A DNA stretch of 64,000 nucleotides from Latrodectus hesperus (taxonomy: Eukaryota > Arthropoda > Arachnida > Araneae > Theridiidae), in NCBI GenBank assembly GCA_037975125.1, contig CM075853.1:76299609-76363608 (forward strand). Reading direction: 5' to 3'. A program made the position numbers and the translations under genes. Below, piece after piece: positions 13,654-28,600 of this stretch; within the stretch, counting starts at the first letter, position 1; each line of letters begins with the position of its first letter. The notes under the pieces are model-generated. The model searched no databases, was not told the DNA's origin, and was given only the letters and a program-made list of their open reading frames with translations.

Positions 13654-16600
13654 ATTAAACTATACATTTATATTTAGCTTTTGTTGATAAAAATAATTAA
13701 AGTTTCATCACACATAAGTGACAATATTATGTGTTGAAACATCCTTCAATCTAGAGAGAATTGCATTATCTAATTCTTAATAAACTTTAGTGAAAAGTTT
13801 GTATTCATTCTTGGCAAATCTTTTCATATAAATTATTTATTGATGACTGGATTTTTTTCTCTGATTTCTATGTACCAATTATCTAAGTTTTTTAAAAATT
13901 GAATGTACCAGCATAAAACTCTTCGTATTTAGCAAATTTTAAATTATGTTAATAATCTAATATATAGAGTTTAAATGAATATTTTTCTGGAAGAAAAATT
14001 GCATTAGCATACTTGAAAAGAATGATTTTAAAATTACTCAGAAATATTACATGAACTTAAAAATTACTTAAAAATGTTACATGAACTCAAATTGAAAGTC
14101 ATATCACTGTAAACTTTATTGTCAAAAAAGTTTAGTCTACATAATGATATATGACAAATTGTATTCACAATTGTTAATTATGCAACAACTATGCTTTAAT
14201 AATATGAATACATAAAAATTTTGGAAAATTATATTTAGATAGTGTTATAGCCCTAATTTTACTTAATACGATAGCAATAATTTTCTATGCCAGTCAGCAA
14301 TTTTCAAATCTAATTTCTAAAATAATTTGATGCCATACAAAAATATACATAAAACAAAAATCAAGTTAATTGTAAATAAATAACCATTATTTTGTTTACA
14401 TTATAAAATTGAAAGGTTTATTAAAAATTACCAATTTTATCAATCTTAAATTGTTTTAAATCCAAATAAATGGTGGAGAAAATGTGTGCTAGTATTAATA
14501 CTATAGTCAATGGTTACAGCTATGGGTGCATTTTTAAAATTCCAAAAGGTATAAAAAATATTATAAAAGTTCTTGCAATAAAATTTTGGCAATTACTTTA
14601 TGAAGCAAAAACAAAATATGTATTTTATAGAGTAACCAAATAAAAATTCATCAAGAAATTAAGCATTTCCATAATCTGGAATGCAAGAAGGGACTGTAGA
14701 AGAAAGCAAACCTGTTCTTATTTTAAACAATATTGAAGAACAGTAATAAATCATAAAATACAAGAAAAATTGTATTTAAAAATATTGGAAGAAAGAGAAT
14801 GAATAATTTAAGAAACCTATTTTTCTATTTTACAGAATTTTATTTTAAGAGCTTAAAAATCATGATAAAAGAAGTTCAGATTAATGTTCAAAAATTAACA
14901 AATCATTTCAGTTTTGCATAGCTTTTACATTTTAGAACTTATTACTAAGTTGTAAGAAGAATATTGTTTTAACGAACTATTGGTGTTAATGGTTTTAATT
15001 CCTTCATTTTAACAAATATATAAGAAAATATTTTATTTGTGATTGAACTTTTATAATTGTGATCATCTACTTGATTTCCAAATTCTTTTTAATTTATTTG
15101 TAAGCCTAAAGTGCGAAAAGTAAGTAAAGTAACCAGAAACAGGTTTAGCTAATAATAAAATTTTTCCTTTTTAAATTGTTATAATTTATATTTAGATAAC
15201 TTTTTTGTTTCATTTAAAATAATTACATATCTTTATCCTACCTAAAAAAATTTTTTATTTTTTTCCCTATGTATCCAAAATAAAACATTCCATCACTCTA
15301 TCAAATTAGGTTATTTAATGTGGACAATATGATAAGTTAGATATATTTCCACAAAACTTTTAAGAATTAATAAGTTTGACCCAGTTAGTATGAATCAGAC
15401 CTAGTTTTGATCTTAATTATCATCTGATAAATATAAATGTATTGATTTTAAAATAAGGAGATAAAAATGTAACAATTAGCTGTCTTTCTTTTTGTTGTCT
15501 GTATTAAAGCTAATTCCACTGAATGAAACTGATTGTGATATAATTGAATGAAAAATAATTATAAACTGATTGCATATTATTGCGAATCTCACATTCTATA
15601 GACCCTTTTTATAATGGATTTTATGATAATTTAAGAATATTATTTGTTCTTTATCTTAGAGAAATTTTAGAAAAAAGTACAGTTCAGATAGATACAGTTC
15701 TTTCATATTGTCGATGCACGTTGTTTAACAATGCGTTGCGAGACTATATACCATATTTTAAAGTAAGTAATTTACTTTCTAAAACTTCTTTATTTATTTT
15801 TGAAATGATATTAAATATGTTTTATAATTTTTGTGTTTAAAACATTTATATATCTAAAATATGATTATATGAATTTTTTATGAGTTTATCTTGCATAATT
15901 TTGTAAAATTGTACATTTTACTCTTAAAAACAAATGAAATTAATAATTATTGATTATGTGAAAGTGTTTTTGAAGTTTACATATTATTATTGAACTATTT
16001 TATATTTAATGTTAAAGAAATCAATATTTAATATTTGTAGGAAATGTTATAAAATTTTTTTATGTGTTTTCCTTTTCAAATAAAAAAGATAAGTTTAATT
16101 AATTAGTGAATTTTTTAGAATGAAATTAAATAATCTAAACAATTATTAACAAATTTTTTAATATTTCGATTAACAATATTCTTTATAAGTTATTTATTTC
16201 GTATGAAAACAATTGCAAAATGTTTTATTCAGTATTTATAAAATTAACTAAGTGCAAAAATAGTGTAATTGCTACAATGAATTTGTACACAAATTTCAAT
16301 CAGTCATAAAAGGTTTCCAAGCAATTTTATTGTTAATACATAAAAAATAATTGATAAAATTTCTCTGTAATATTATTTGGTAATACATGGTATTTTTTGT
16401 ACTTATTTTAATTATTTCATAATTATTAATATGCTGTAACTTAAGGAGATAAAAATTATTTTACCTAGGAATATTTAATTTCTAGTTATCAGCAAAAATC
16501 AGAATTTTTAGTAAATTGGGGTAATACAAATTAATTTCAAATTAAAGTACAGTTTATAAAACGAAGAAATAATGTTACTTAGTTTAAATAACATTTAAAT

Positions 16601-19600
16601 AATGTAATTTAAATGTTATTTAATCCAAATATAAAATATGACCTTTAAATAAAATGCATTGTTGACCTCAACATTATATCATATTTGAAAACATGAATGA
16701 TTCTGAAAGTTACAATATTCTACATTGTCTAAAATAAATTGATTCCTCAAAACATTTCTTGAGCATCATTGAAAAATGTCTTTTAAATGTTATGAAATTG
16801 GTAATCTGTTGGAAAATAATAGTTTACTTTTTCTTTTTTTCTTTCTTTGAATTTTTTTCTGTAACTTTACATTGCCTTTTAAATGATGTTGTAATTTTGC
16901 TTGTGTATATTACATACTTCTATGAAAACATGGCTGAGCTGCCAGGTGAATAGTTAGCTCTCTGGCCTTCAGTTCAACAGTTTGTGACTTTATTTACACT
17001 GTCTATTTGCTGACGCGACTTGTCCTTGCACCACAAAACTCAACAACCACTGGTGTTTATATAGGTTCAAAATCCACTTTGAGTTGTAAGTATTGGATTA
17101 GTTTGGCCTTTTGTGAAAAAAATATCCATTGGTTAACCAGCAAGCCAAATCCAAGAAAAAGCATTTTCAAATGTCACGCTTTGTTTATATCCATTATATT
17201 TTTGAAATATCCATGTGTCATCTCAGTCAGTTTACCGAAAATTTTATATTTATGAAAATTCATTAATTTATTTAAAACTATACAGAAAATGATCTCAAAA
17301 CTTTAATCTTTTAAATCTTACTGTGGAATTCCAGAAACTGTGTACAAATTCTTATTATTTGTCAACAATAAGCATTATTGTATATTTAGTTTAACTTCTT
17401 TAGAATTTCATAATGTGAAATCTAAAATCTAAATTATCTTGATTGGCTTAATATCTGTAAAATTAAATATTGATCTTTCATTTGATGAAATCTTTATATT
17501 TGATTGACTCACATAATATTACATGAATTTGTAAAAAAATTTTGATTCTTTATTTAACTTTCTGTCACAAGCAACAGAAGTCTGCCTGTGCTCATATAGA
17601 AATTTGCCATAGTTCAAAGACGATTTCACTTGCAACTACCCAAAACAATTGTATTTTAAAGATTTTAAATTTCAAAACATCAAAAAGTAATGAAAATATT
17701 TTCACCCTGTCAAGTTTAACTTTTATGATTTCTTTTTTAAATATTATTTTACTTATTGCTTTCATCGTAGTCAGTTTGCATTCTGTATGTTTACATTTGA
17801 GAAGAATAAAGTGCTTTTACAATCAAAATGTATCAGAAAGATATTTTTTACATCATATTTATTCATTTACAAAAGTTTTAAATTTTTCGTATAGCATTCT
17901 AATAGATTTATTGTAGGAACAATTTTAAGAATATGGTGTACATATATAAGAATTATTTCAAATTGCTGAAAACTCATTTAAATTTATCAAACCAATATTT
18001 TAAACAGTCATAAAATAATATAAATCGTTAAAATTTTATGTTAAGTTAAAAAAAAACGTCATTTTATGAAAACAAAATGTTAATAATTTTTGTAAAAACA
18101 TATCTGGGCAAATTGTAATGTAGAATTAATTTGTGATATGCATTTTTAAAATATTTTGTCTTATATTTATCTTTTGAATGTTTCATAGAGATCAGTCATA
18201 ATCAAAAATTTATGAATGTCCTACTGAATATTTGCTCAATTTCTTACTGGTTCTGAGAAAAGATCTTAAACATTTATTTAACAGACCCTTAAATTAAATT
18301 GATAACGAGAAAATTTTAAATTTTACTAATTAAAACCAAACTAATTAACTGAGGTAAAAAAAATTGAAAATAAAGTTTAATTTATATAATTTTAAATAAT
18401 TATTAATAGCAAAAAATTCTCAATCTTAACTTATTTGAAATAAGGGAAAATAAACAATATTGTTTTTCCCAACCTAAGAAAAAGAATTCAATTTTAGTAA
18501 TTGCCTTATAACTTATTTAATTGGTTTATAATTCTTAATTTCAGAATTGATTTTCTTTTGGATATATTGTGTGCATATCTACTTAAAGTCTTTTCAATTA
18601 CAAGGAAAAAGTACTACAAAATTAAATTTTAATGAATTATATGATTTGTTTTTATGTATTAAAAATAAATGATATGAAATAAATTGTTCAAATTAAAAAT
18701 TTCATTTTTTTTCTGATTTCAGTAAGATAAAAATGAACTTCACATTTTTCTCACTGAAAATGTTAACTCGTTTTTAATAGGAAAAAAGTCTTGGTATTAT
18801 CAATGCTGCAGTACTTGGAATGGGTTTGTTAACAAATTGTGGAATTCCTGATTGGCATCCAGCTGAACCAGAAATGAAGGCAGTTTGTAAAAATGCGGCA
18901 AAGTATTGTAAAGTAAGTTATTCTAATTTATTTAACTAATTTCAGAAATTTAAAAGAATTGTATGCATTGATAAATTATATTTAGCAAAAAAGTATCGTT
19001 ATTTTAGTATTAGAGGTGTATTGTGATTTAATTTAAATTATTTGCCAGCAATTTTTTTAATATAATTTGATATATTTTAATTTATAAGCCATAACCTTGG
19101 TACAGTTTCTTTAAAAAAAATAATAAAATTAAGCTACATTTTAATTTAGATTTATAAAATTTTGTCTTAATTAAAACCCCAACAAAATTATTTAGCTTTT
19201 TGCAGATGCAAGATTTTCCTTAATTTGCAAAATAGAAAAAATGTACTTAATGTAATGTATTGTCACCTGTATCATTAATTTTTCATTAATATTACAAAAT
19301 AGACTGATGAGCAATCAATTTCATTTAAAAATATAGATTGATGTGATTAAACCATTAATGACTTAAGTATGCTAGATATAAATTACGTGCAGAATTTTTT
19401 ATACTTTCTAATTAAAAATGTAGATATTTATTAAGTCTAGAAGTAGTTATGCAGTATTAATATAACTTCTCTAAGTAACTTATCAATATGATTTTAAACA
19501 ATTTACTCAGTTTAAATACCTAGGCAATATTGTTAACATAAAGAGTGGAGAGATGGCTATTGGACTTAGTATATATATATTGGACTATTATAACTTAGCG

Positions 19601-22600
19601 TCTTCTAAATATAGATTGAAGAAGCTGACAGAGACAGCCTTGGCCAGTAACCAGCTGTAGAGCTTATGAAGAGGTTTCTTATCTTTTGTTTTAATGAATT
19701 TACATACCAGTAAAATTTTATCACCCTAATTCAGAGGCTCCCCAGGGCCGTCAATCAGGAAAACAGATAGGGACACTGTAAGCCTCAGACCACATGGGCT
19801 GTTGTGACACAGGTTTAGTTTTTTTTTAAAGTTTTATATATGATAGTATATTGTTTCAGTAAAACTATTTTATAAAATGTTATATTAACATAGGTTTTGT
19901 GTGCAACTCCTGAAAACTCCTACCTAGAATTTGAAAAAAAAAAATCTTAAGTTTTGAAACTCCTGGAATTTTTACATATCTTGATGCATTTATTTTTTAT
20001 TAGAAAATATTATAATTTTTAAGTTTTTTGTTTTAATATTTTAAATTTTTCAGTGAAATTAATTGCTCAAAAACCAAATTGAGTATTAGCTCTTAAGGTT
20101 ACCATGAGATTGTAGCACGATCAATATTAGAGTGCATTCATAATTATTTATTGAAATAAAGATTTATTTAACCACAATAAATTCATGATGATTCAATTCA
20201 GTCAGGGCAAGATAATTTATTTAGATTTATGTGTGTGAAGTGAAGAATAATCATCAATAATGTATGTCATCATGTGGTGCAATCATGGATGATTTTTATT
20301 GATTCTTTTTCTATTTGTTTCTATCTTTTATATTGTATAAAATTCACTGAATATTAAAATTTAAATGTAATATGTTTGAGTTAAATATACTTCCCATATC
20401 TTGATTGGTGAAAATTACATATAATTTCTGTGAAATGGGATGAATTTGTTTATCAATGGAAATAAAAGCTGAAATAAATTATTTAATATCCTTAGTGGAA
20501 AGTGTCTTTTCAATGACTAGTGGACTCTGGAAAAGCCATACAAAGATTGGTGTTTGTGTGGTTCACAAAAAAATTTTTTGTTAGATTATATAAGAGTTTA
20601 AATCATTACAACCAACTGTAAGATCTGAAGATTGTCTGGATGAGAAATTTGATCCTATTAAAGATAGAATAGATACTTTTGATTTACTCTCAAATAGACA
20701 AAAGTTTAAGACATTAATTTATTAAGACTTATGGCACTTAAGCATTTGTTGAATGTGGAATTTCTGTGAACAAAAATTTCATGGTAAAAATTTAAATAAT
20801 CAATCATTTGTGGCTAAGTGCATCATTGATGATTACATCTGAAACATAAATTATCAACTATACAATAATTAGCAGATACCTATTTAGTTTTGCTGCTGGT
20901 GCCATTCAAAAGTTTAAATTATATTTTGGTGAATTGAAACAGCAGAAAAAGCAGCTGATAACAGAAGGGATACAAAAAGCATTCCTTGAAGAAATTGATG
21001 AACAGAAAATCAAAATAAAGTGTTTGGAATATGACATATATGAACATATAAAATCTACAATAGAAATTGCTGAAAAAGCTGAAAGAAGTGGTAAATTATC
21101 TTTAATCGCAAAATCAAACATGTGTCGGGGAATGCTTCAGAGGAGGAACAGCTTATACTCAATATTAATAATGAATTGAAAGCAAAAGCTTTAGGAACGG
21201 AAAGTTAGCATTTTCTAACAACAATATTATGTATCTATAAATAACCAAGAAATGTGAAAAACTATTTAATGATTAAAGAAATAGAAAAGTCTAGTATATG
21301 GATTTTAAATTGTATAGTTTTAAAAGAGTTTGAAAGTAAACAGAAGAAAATTTTACAATTGCTTTTATTAAATAATAATTGAGTATAAAGTCACATCCAG
21401 ATCTTAAAATACTCAATAAATTAATAGATATAAATCTAAAGAAGATGTTTAAAAACTCTAAAACTACCCATTATTTTATTCAATGTATAATTCAGTAATG
21501 TGAAGAATATTGATTATTTGAATTTAAAAAGTTTTCTGTTATAGCTATAAATTGATTGAAGGTTTTTATTGTAATCATTAAATATAATTCTAATTTATTC
21601 CTATTATAATTGAAAATATTGCATATATATAATTATGTGCACAATTAGTTAACAATTTTTAAAATAAAAATATTTAACATGAATGTCAATACCTCTTGGA
21701 AATTTTTGATTTGATTCCTTCTTCTTAAAACTCCTGGAATTTGATTCTTGGAAATCTGTATGAACCCTGATTAACATTATATAATTTTCAAGGGTTGAAA
21801 AGACAATTTTTTTTGATTATTTGTTTTATTTGATTGCTTGAATTTAAAATTTACCAAGATTGGTTACAAAAACCAATATTACTACTTTAATTAAAAGCTT
21901 TAATTTTTCAAAGTTAGATCTTTCTATTTTTAAAAATGTAAATTTATTAATTTTCACTTAGTAGCTAATTGTATTTGAGAATGAAAATTTATTGACTTAA
22001 AGCTTAAATATATTAACTAAAAGTTTTGCTGGATCCTAGTTTAAGAATGACATAAAATTATAATTACAGAAATATTTTGTTTTTAAATGGAAAAAAAAAA
22101 CAACTTTTTCCTTGGGAAGTTGGTCAAAAAGGTGTTGAAATCTAATAGATAAAAATGAGCCACATGTAACTGCCACAAACTTTGCTTTCATTCATAAAAT
22201 CAATTTAAATAATCTAGGAAATGTATATCTGAACATTCTGATCATTTCATAATAAATATTTCATTTTGAAAATATACATCAGTTAACTTTCTGAAATTGA
22301 TTATTGATTAAATTCTCTGAACATTTGATATAATTTTAATTTTGTAAATTTTTGTTTTAGGAAAAAAATGTGAATATATCAAAGCTTGCTGCATGCTATT
22401 CATTTTCACAGCCTGATATCCATGTTCACCTCATTGGAATGGAAAAGTGAGAAATTACATTACTGTAGACTTATCTAGTAGAGATGTTATTATTACCAAC
22501 TTTCTATGTTTCTGTGTATTTATTATCAACTTTTGTTTCTTCAACAATCTGTAAATAAAGTTAAGGAATTACTTAAATATCAGTTTGTTAGAAGGGAAAA

Positions 22601-25600
22601 ATGTTGATCTGATATTTGTAATTATCTGTATTATATGTAGTATTTTCTTAACTACCCTTCTGCTTTTTTTTTTTTTTCCCCACAAATTTTTAAATATGGA
22701 ATCTGATTATTTTAGTGAGACTTCAATATGATTCCTTGTTTTAACAAAGCATTTTTTCAACATTTCTATTAAAAGCTCCTCTATTTCAAAGAATATTTTT
22801 CTTTAATAGTATAATGATGTTTTTACTTTTATTTAATTCATTTATTGAATACGTAATACAATAATATTGTGAAAAGAATATTAAATTAAATGTACAAAAA
22901 TATACAATATAAAGTTAATTTTTATGATAAAGATATTGAAATTTTTTTCAATTTTCATTTAGTTTTTTGTTGAAAATAATATTAAGCAAAATTAAGATTT
23001 GTTTTGAGAATAAAAGATAAGCAAAATATAAGCAAGATAAGCATTTGATATAAAGTATACTTTAAAAAATTGCATATTCAAAAAATGCTCCCCCCCTTTT
23101 TTTCCATGGTAGGTGTAAAATGCTGAAAAAATATAAGGAAAATTTGTTGTCAACTTCATTTGTAAAAATAAAAAAACTTAAGTAAAAATAACAACAAAGA
23201 ATATTTATAGAAAAGAAAATATATATCTGAAATATGTGTACAATTTTTATTTATATCACCTTATGTTTGATACATGTCGATTGAAGAAGTTTGTCTCTAA
23301 TTTTGAATTTCACCAATACTATGTGTAGAAAGACAATTTGAACGTATTAAATAGTTGCCATATTAAAGAGATAATTGTGTAAAAATATTTTGCGTTCGAG
23401 AAATATTAATATAAATTTTATGTGTGCTTTGCTTATAATAAGTTATACAATGCAAAATTATTATATTATTTATTAATTACATTTTTTAAAAATTATTACA
23501 AAAGTAAAATCAAAAAATTATAATAAAATCTAATATTTTTAGAAAGAAGTTACTAGAAGTAAATTTAGCTTCTCTTACTCAAGACTTAACTACCCAGGAA
23601 AGTGAGGTTATGGAAGATATTATAGAACGGTAATTTTTTTAATATATTTTTTTATTTGATAGAATGCTTATAAATGCACTTTCTACCTTAAGGATGATAT
23701 TGTGTTCACAGAATTCTCTCTTTTCCTATTTTTTGCATAACATTTTGTGCAATAGCATATTTTGCTAATGTACTAAAAATAGATTAATTAACCTTGACAA
23801 AACAGATGAAATGTTATTAAGTCCTTCAAAGTTTCAAACCTTGACATCTTTAGATTCTGTAGTTATTTAACTAGGACAAATATTTTGTTTGAGACTTTAG
23901 TGCTTTACCAAGTTTGGAGCATTTCATTGGATTATATTATCTAATTTTTAACTTTGAAGAGAATTGTTTTTAAATAAATTGATGTTGATTTGTTTTAGTA
24001 GTTTCACAATATTCTGTCTAATTTATCAAAATTCTTTTTTTTTTCCCCTATTGTAGATTTTTAGTATTTTTCATTTAATAACTTCTTGATATTTGGCAGT
24101 TTTTTTTATTATTTTTCAATTTAACTTTTCCAGTTTGAAGATGGAGTATTTTGTGTTTAAAGTTTGCTACTCCAAATTCATTGGACATTTGAAATATATT
24201 TAATCGTTTTGTCATCCACTTGATTGAAGTTTTGTGCTCACTAAATAGTGTTGCAGCTGAGATCATCAACAAATGATATTTGTTAACCAGATTCGTGTAC
24301 AATCTCAAAATCATATTTCTCATGGATTTTGACTTATTTAACATTTTTTAGGATTGTATCTTAGCTATGCATTACTTAAACAACAATTTACACAACAACT
24401 TTATAAATTCAAACTAATACCTTGTGGATAAACAGAATTTGTAACAGAATCTAGATTTAGATTTAAGGGTGGAGGATTAAAAAAGAATCTAGTATTGCTG
24501 CAAAAGATCCATTATAGTGTACCCTAAAAATAACAAGGAAGTCTTTTTTTAAAGAGATCAGATGTTGACGCAAAATTCAGCAAGCATTTTACTGGAGTAT
24601 CCTGCAACATTCTGGGTTCAATTCTGTGACCCAAATTTATCCATATAATTTTTAGATTTGCAAAGTACGTGTACTTATTTTTTTATTCAGATATAGATTC
24701 AAGTGGCATCAGGGATTACTTTCATAGAGTAGCATGATGGCTCTTAAAAGTGTAGTGTTCAGTAAAAAATCCTTTTTTTTTTCCCTTTAAAAAAATTAAC
24801 TTCTAAGGAGTTTGTTATTTCTATCTTTTACTAGTATGGTCTCTATTTAGCTTCTTGTCATTTTTGAAGTATCTTGAACAAAAGGTGTTGCGGATTCAAT
24901 TATTATATGCTCTTCTACTAACTCATTGCAAGAACATCAGAGTCCTCAAATACTGAGATTAAAATGCTATTTTTACTTAGTTGGAGTTAAGAGGACTACA
25001 TTTAGCTAATTTACACTTAATAAGGCATACTTCTCAAAGAGACTAAAAGTCAAAGTAATTATTATTTTAAAAGTTTAACTTCAATCCTCGCATATTCTAC
25101 TACACATCACAAAAGGGTAAAGATTAATGTGTTACACCCAATTGTGAACATCCTAAGAGAATAATTGCTATTTTCACAATGGCTATACAGCAAATACCAC
25201 AAACAGTGTTGGAATCAACCTTTGAACCAACAATCTACTAGCAAATTCAATATACATTGTTGACAAACATATTAAAGGGGAAATTGACTTTATAAAGCCA
25301 TCAGAAAGTTTTCTTATAAAAGGAGGACTAGTTATGTCTGCATTATATTTCAAAAAGATAAAATATGAAATAATACTCTCACTTCAATATGCCAGTGATA
25401 ATTACACTATATATGGTTAAGACATCCATAAATGAGTCTACAGCAATACACCAGTAGATGGGAGAAAGAACACTTTTTGAGTAGATCTAACTTTAGTGAA
25501 AATCAGGGGTGCACAACCTTTTCAGAATGAGGGGCCACAATATGAAAAAAAGATCAAGTCGAGGGCCAAAGCAGCACGTAAATGTTAAAACATGTTGTAA

Positions 25601-28600
25601 ACGTAAAAACACTTTTTTGTGGCAATACGCATGTGAATTACAATTATTAATTTACTTATTTTACTCATGCAAACATTATACAATGAAGGAATAAAACACA
25701 AACATTATAGATATGCTGAAAATACTTAATTTCTAGAAAAAAAACTTGAAGTTGAATAACAGGAGAAAACTTTTTGGTATTTATACAAAAAACACAATTT
25801 AAATTTTGAAAAAAGTTAGTAAAATTTAATGTGATGTCTGTGATTGAATATTTGAAGTTATTGATATTATGTTGGGCTTAAGATTCGTTGTGGCAATACG
25901 TAAAACAGAAGAAAAGTTCTCATCTGCTATTCTATTTCTTATTTTTGATTTGCTTAAATTCATTAAAGAAAATGTTTGCTCACAAATGTAAGTAAGTTTC
26001 ACATGCAGCTGCATTTTGAACTCCTATACGAACATTCATACTCTCGGGTAGCCATGAAGAGAACAAACTGAAAATCCATGTTATAAAAAAATGAACTTAA
26101 TGAACAGATGTAAAATATTTATTCTGATGTAGAATTGTTTTCCTATCAGATTTTTTCTTTTGTTTATTTGAAAGAGTCTCATTTCTTTTTAAATTAGTCT
26201 TATTTTATTAACATTCGCGGGCCAACTTTAAAGGCGACGCGGGCTAATTTTCACCCGCGGGCCATAGGTTGTGCATCCCTGGTGTAAATCATTCTTTTAA
26301 GAAACAGGGACTGATTATATATAAGCTGTTAATTAAATGTTTAATCCATCATTAAAATGAACCTACCTTTAATATGTAGGAACATTGTTAAAGCAATTTC
26401 TTTAATCTCAAGATCTTTTACTAAAACAAAAGATATCTTATGAATCATATTATCATAACTCTTACCTTTCTGATAAACATATTGACAGTTAAAAAATAGG
26501 TTATCCATGAAACAAAATTTTCTAATCAATCTATCATTTTTCAATTGCAATCATTAAAAGAGATATTAAACTGATAGATCTTAAAGATTTGGCTTCATAA
26601 TTGTCTTATTTTTTTATATAGGAATGAACATTTGCATGAATACAGTAGTCCAAAATGTTGTATGCTCTAAGTAATTAGATATATGTCGAAAGGCTATACA
26701 TGCCTGAAACTTTTTCACAGAATTATTGTATTTAATTAGACACATTCTAAAGAGAGGCTGTTACAATACTATCTATTACAGATGATTTGAAAGGTTTGAT
26801 GGACATTATTTCTCATTCATTTTTGTTGCAAGTAATAATTATTTAGGCTAATTTACTATTATTGCAGTTAGATATAGGAAGTAAAAATGTACTAATTCCC
26901 ATATCTCTTTGGAGTCAAAAAGGGAACTCCAAACAATTCAGGAAGGGTCTCATTCTCAGTTTCTGAGAAACTTACCATTTGATCCTTTGAGAAAATTCAG
27001 ATGATTGTTTGAATCTTTAAATGTTATTTTAATAAGTTTAATAATAGACACATTTTTATCGTCTGTATAGTGAATTCTGCAATTTCTTTAAAAAATCCTA
27101 ATAGCTGCTATAAATGATCTGATCTGCTTTGTATTTCTTAAACTCGCCATAATACTTTCTGTCTCGTAACCAAATTACAAATCTTTCTTCATATTGTACA
27201 TAATTTTCTTCACATAATAATTATTAAGTAACTAAAATTACTTAATAAAAAATTCAAGGGTACTATGTGATCCCTATTTAATAAAAAATACAATATTATA
27301 CCTCAAAAAAATTGTTTTTATAAAGTATTTTTCAATTAGAAAATACTATGAAATAACATACTAATTTTAAAAATGAATTTCTTAACATGAAGTAATTAAA
27401 GAAATAAAAGATTTCATTTAAAGTATACTGTTCTGAATCAAGTTTATCAAACACAGAAGCTTGTCATATCACAGAATTTTGAAAGTTAAAATTGGAATTA
27501 ATAAAAAAAATATTTTGTGTGTGTGTAGGAAAATTTTATTGAAGGTTTGTTTGTGGAAATTATAAATTTTTATACAATTTTTTATTTTAAATACATAAGC
27601 ATTTGAAAACGAAGTGAGAAAATAACTGAAAAAATCTTTAAATGTGTGAATATTCTATGTTCTTCATTAAACTGTTTCAATTTAAAAAGTTTTAACAATT
27701 GAAACAGAAACAAATTTAATTATTCTGCATAATATTTTTAGATAATAATTAAGTTAACAATTTTCATTATATGATCCATATACCTATTCCATTAAAAAAT
27801 ATAATATTTTTCAAATGTAATAAAAAACAAAACTTGTACAAAATAGTAATTTACAATTGGAAAGACTTGGTAAATTGACCAAAAGCCAAACTTTTGGTCA
27901 ATTTTTTTTAAAAGTTTTTTTTTTCTGAAAAGGTTATCAAACTTTTTTAAAGTACTGACATCATATCATAATGAAGTTCTTTCTATATTGTGGCCTTTCT
28001 GGAAATAGACTTCTTAATATGAATCTTAGAAATACTTTAATACTTTATAATTTAATGATAATGAATTGCAAACTTTTATTTTACTCTTTAGTTTAGAATT
28101 TTAATGTTGATATTATTTTTATTAGAAATGCTGCATGATATTAGTAAAAAAATAAATAGATTGGATAAAGAAATTTGAAAACACTGTTTTTTTTTTCTAA
28201 TGGTTTTCATGGCAATTTTTCATGAATATAATTTAACATTTTGAAAATATACCCAATGTTAGTAAAAATAAAATAATTGAAGTGATTAATAATAATGAAA
28301 ATTTCACAATATATATTTTTAACCAAATAAATATATTGTTGAATTATTTTTCTAAAACAGCTTATATGTGATTAGATTTTGCATAATTTATTATAATGTA
28401 TTACTATTTGGAAAGCTCAAAATCTTGCTTTTAAACTCATAATTATAATCATTAGTATTCTATTAAAAATTCAAATATGTAACTCTTATTTGTTGACTCA
28501 TGAATATACAAAAAAAATTTTTTTACTAACAGATTTTATAAAAAGCTACCAAAAACTGATTGGGAAGATAAAGAACCACAAGCTTATTGGGAAGAATTAA

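Noticed and set aside
17542..17916. A 124-codon plus-strand open frame with hydrophobic stretches
   Set aside because: It lies in intron 5 of the aldo-keto reductase, has no recognisable domain, and its composition is that of AT-rich intron DNA.
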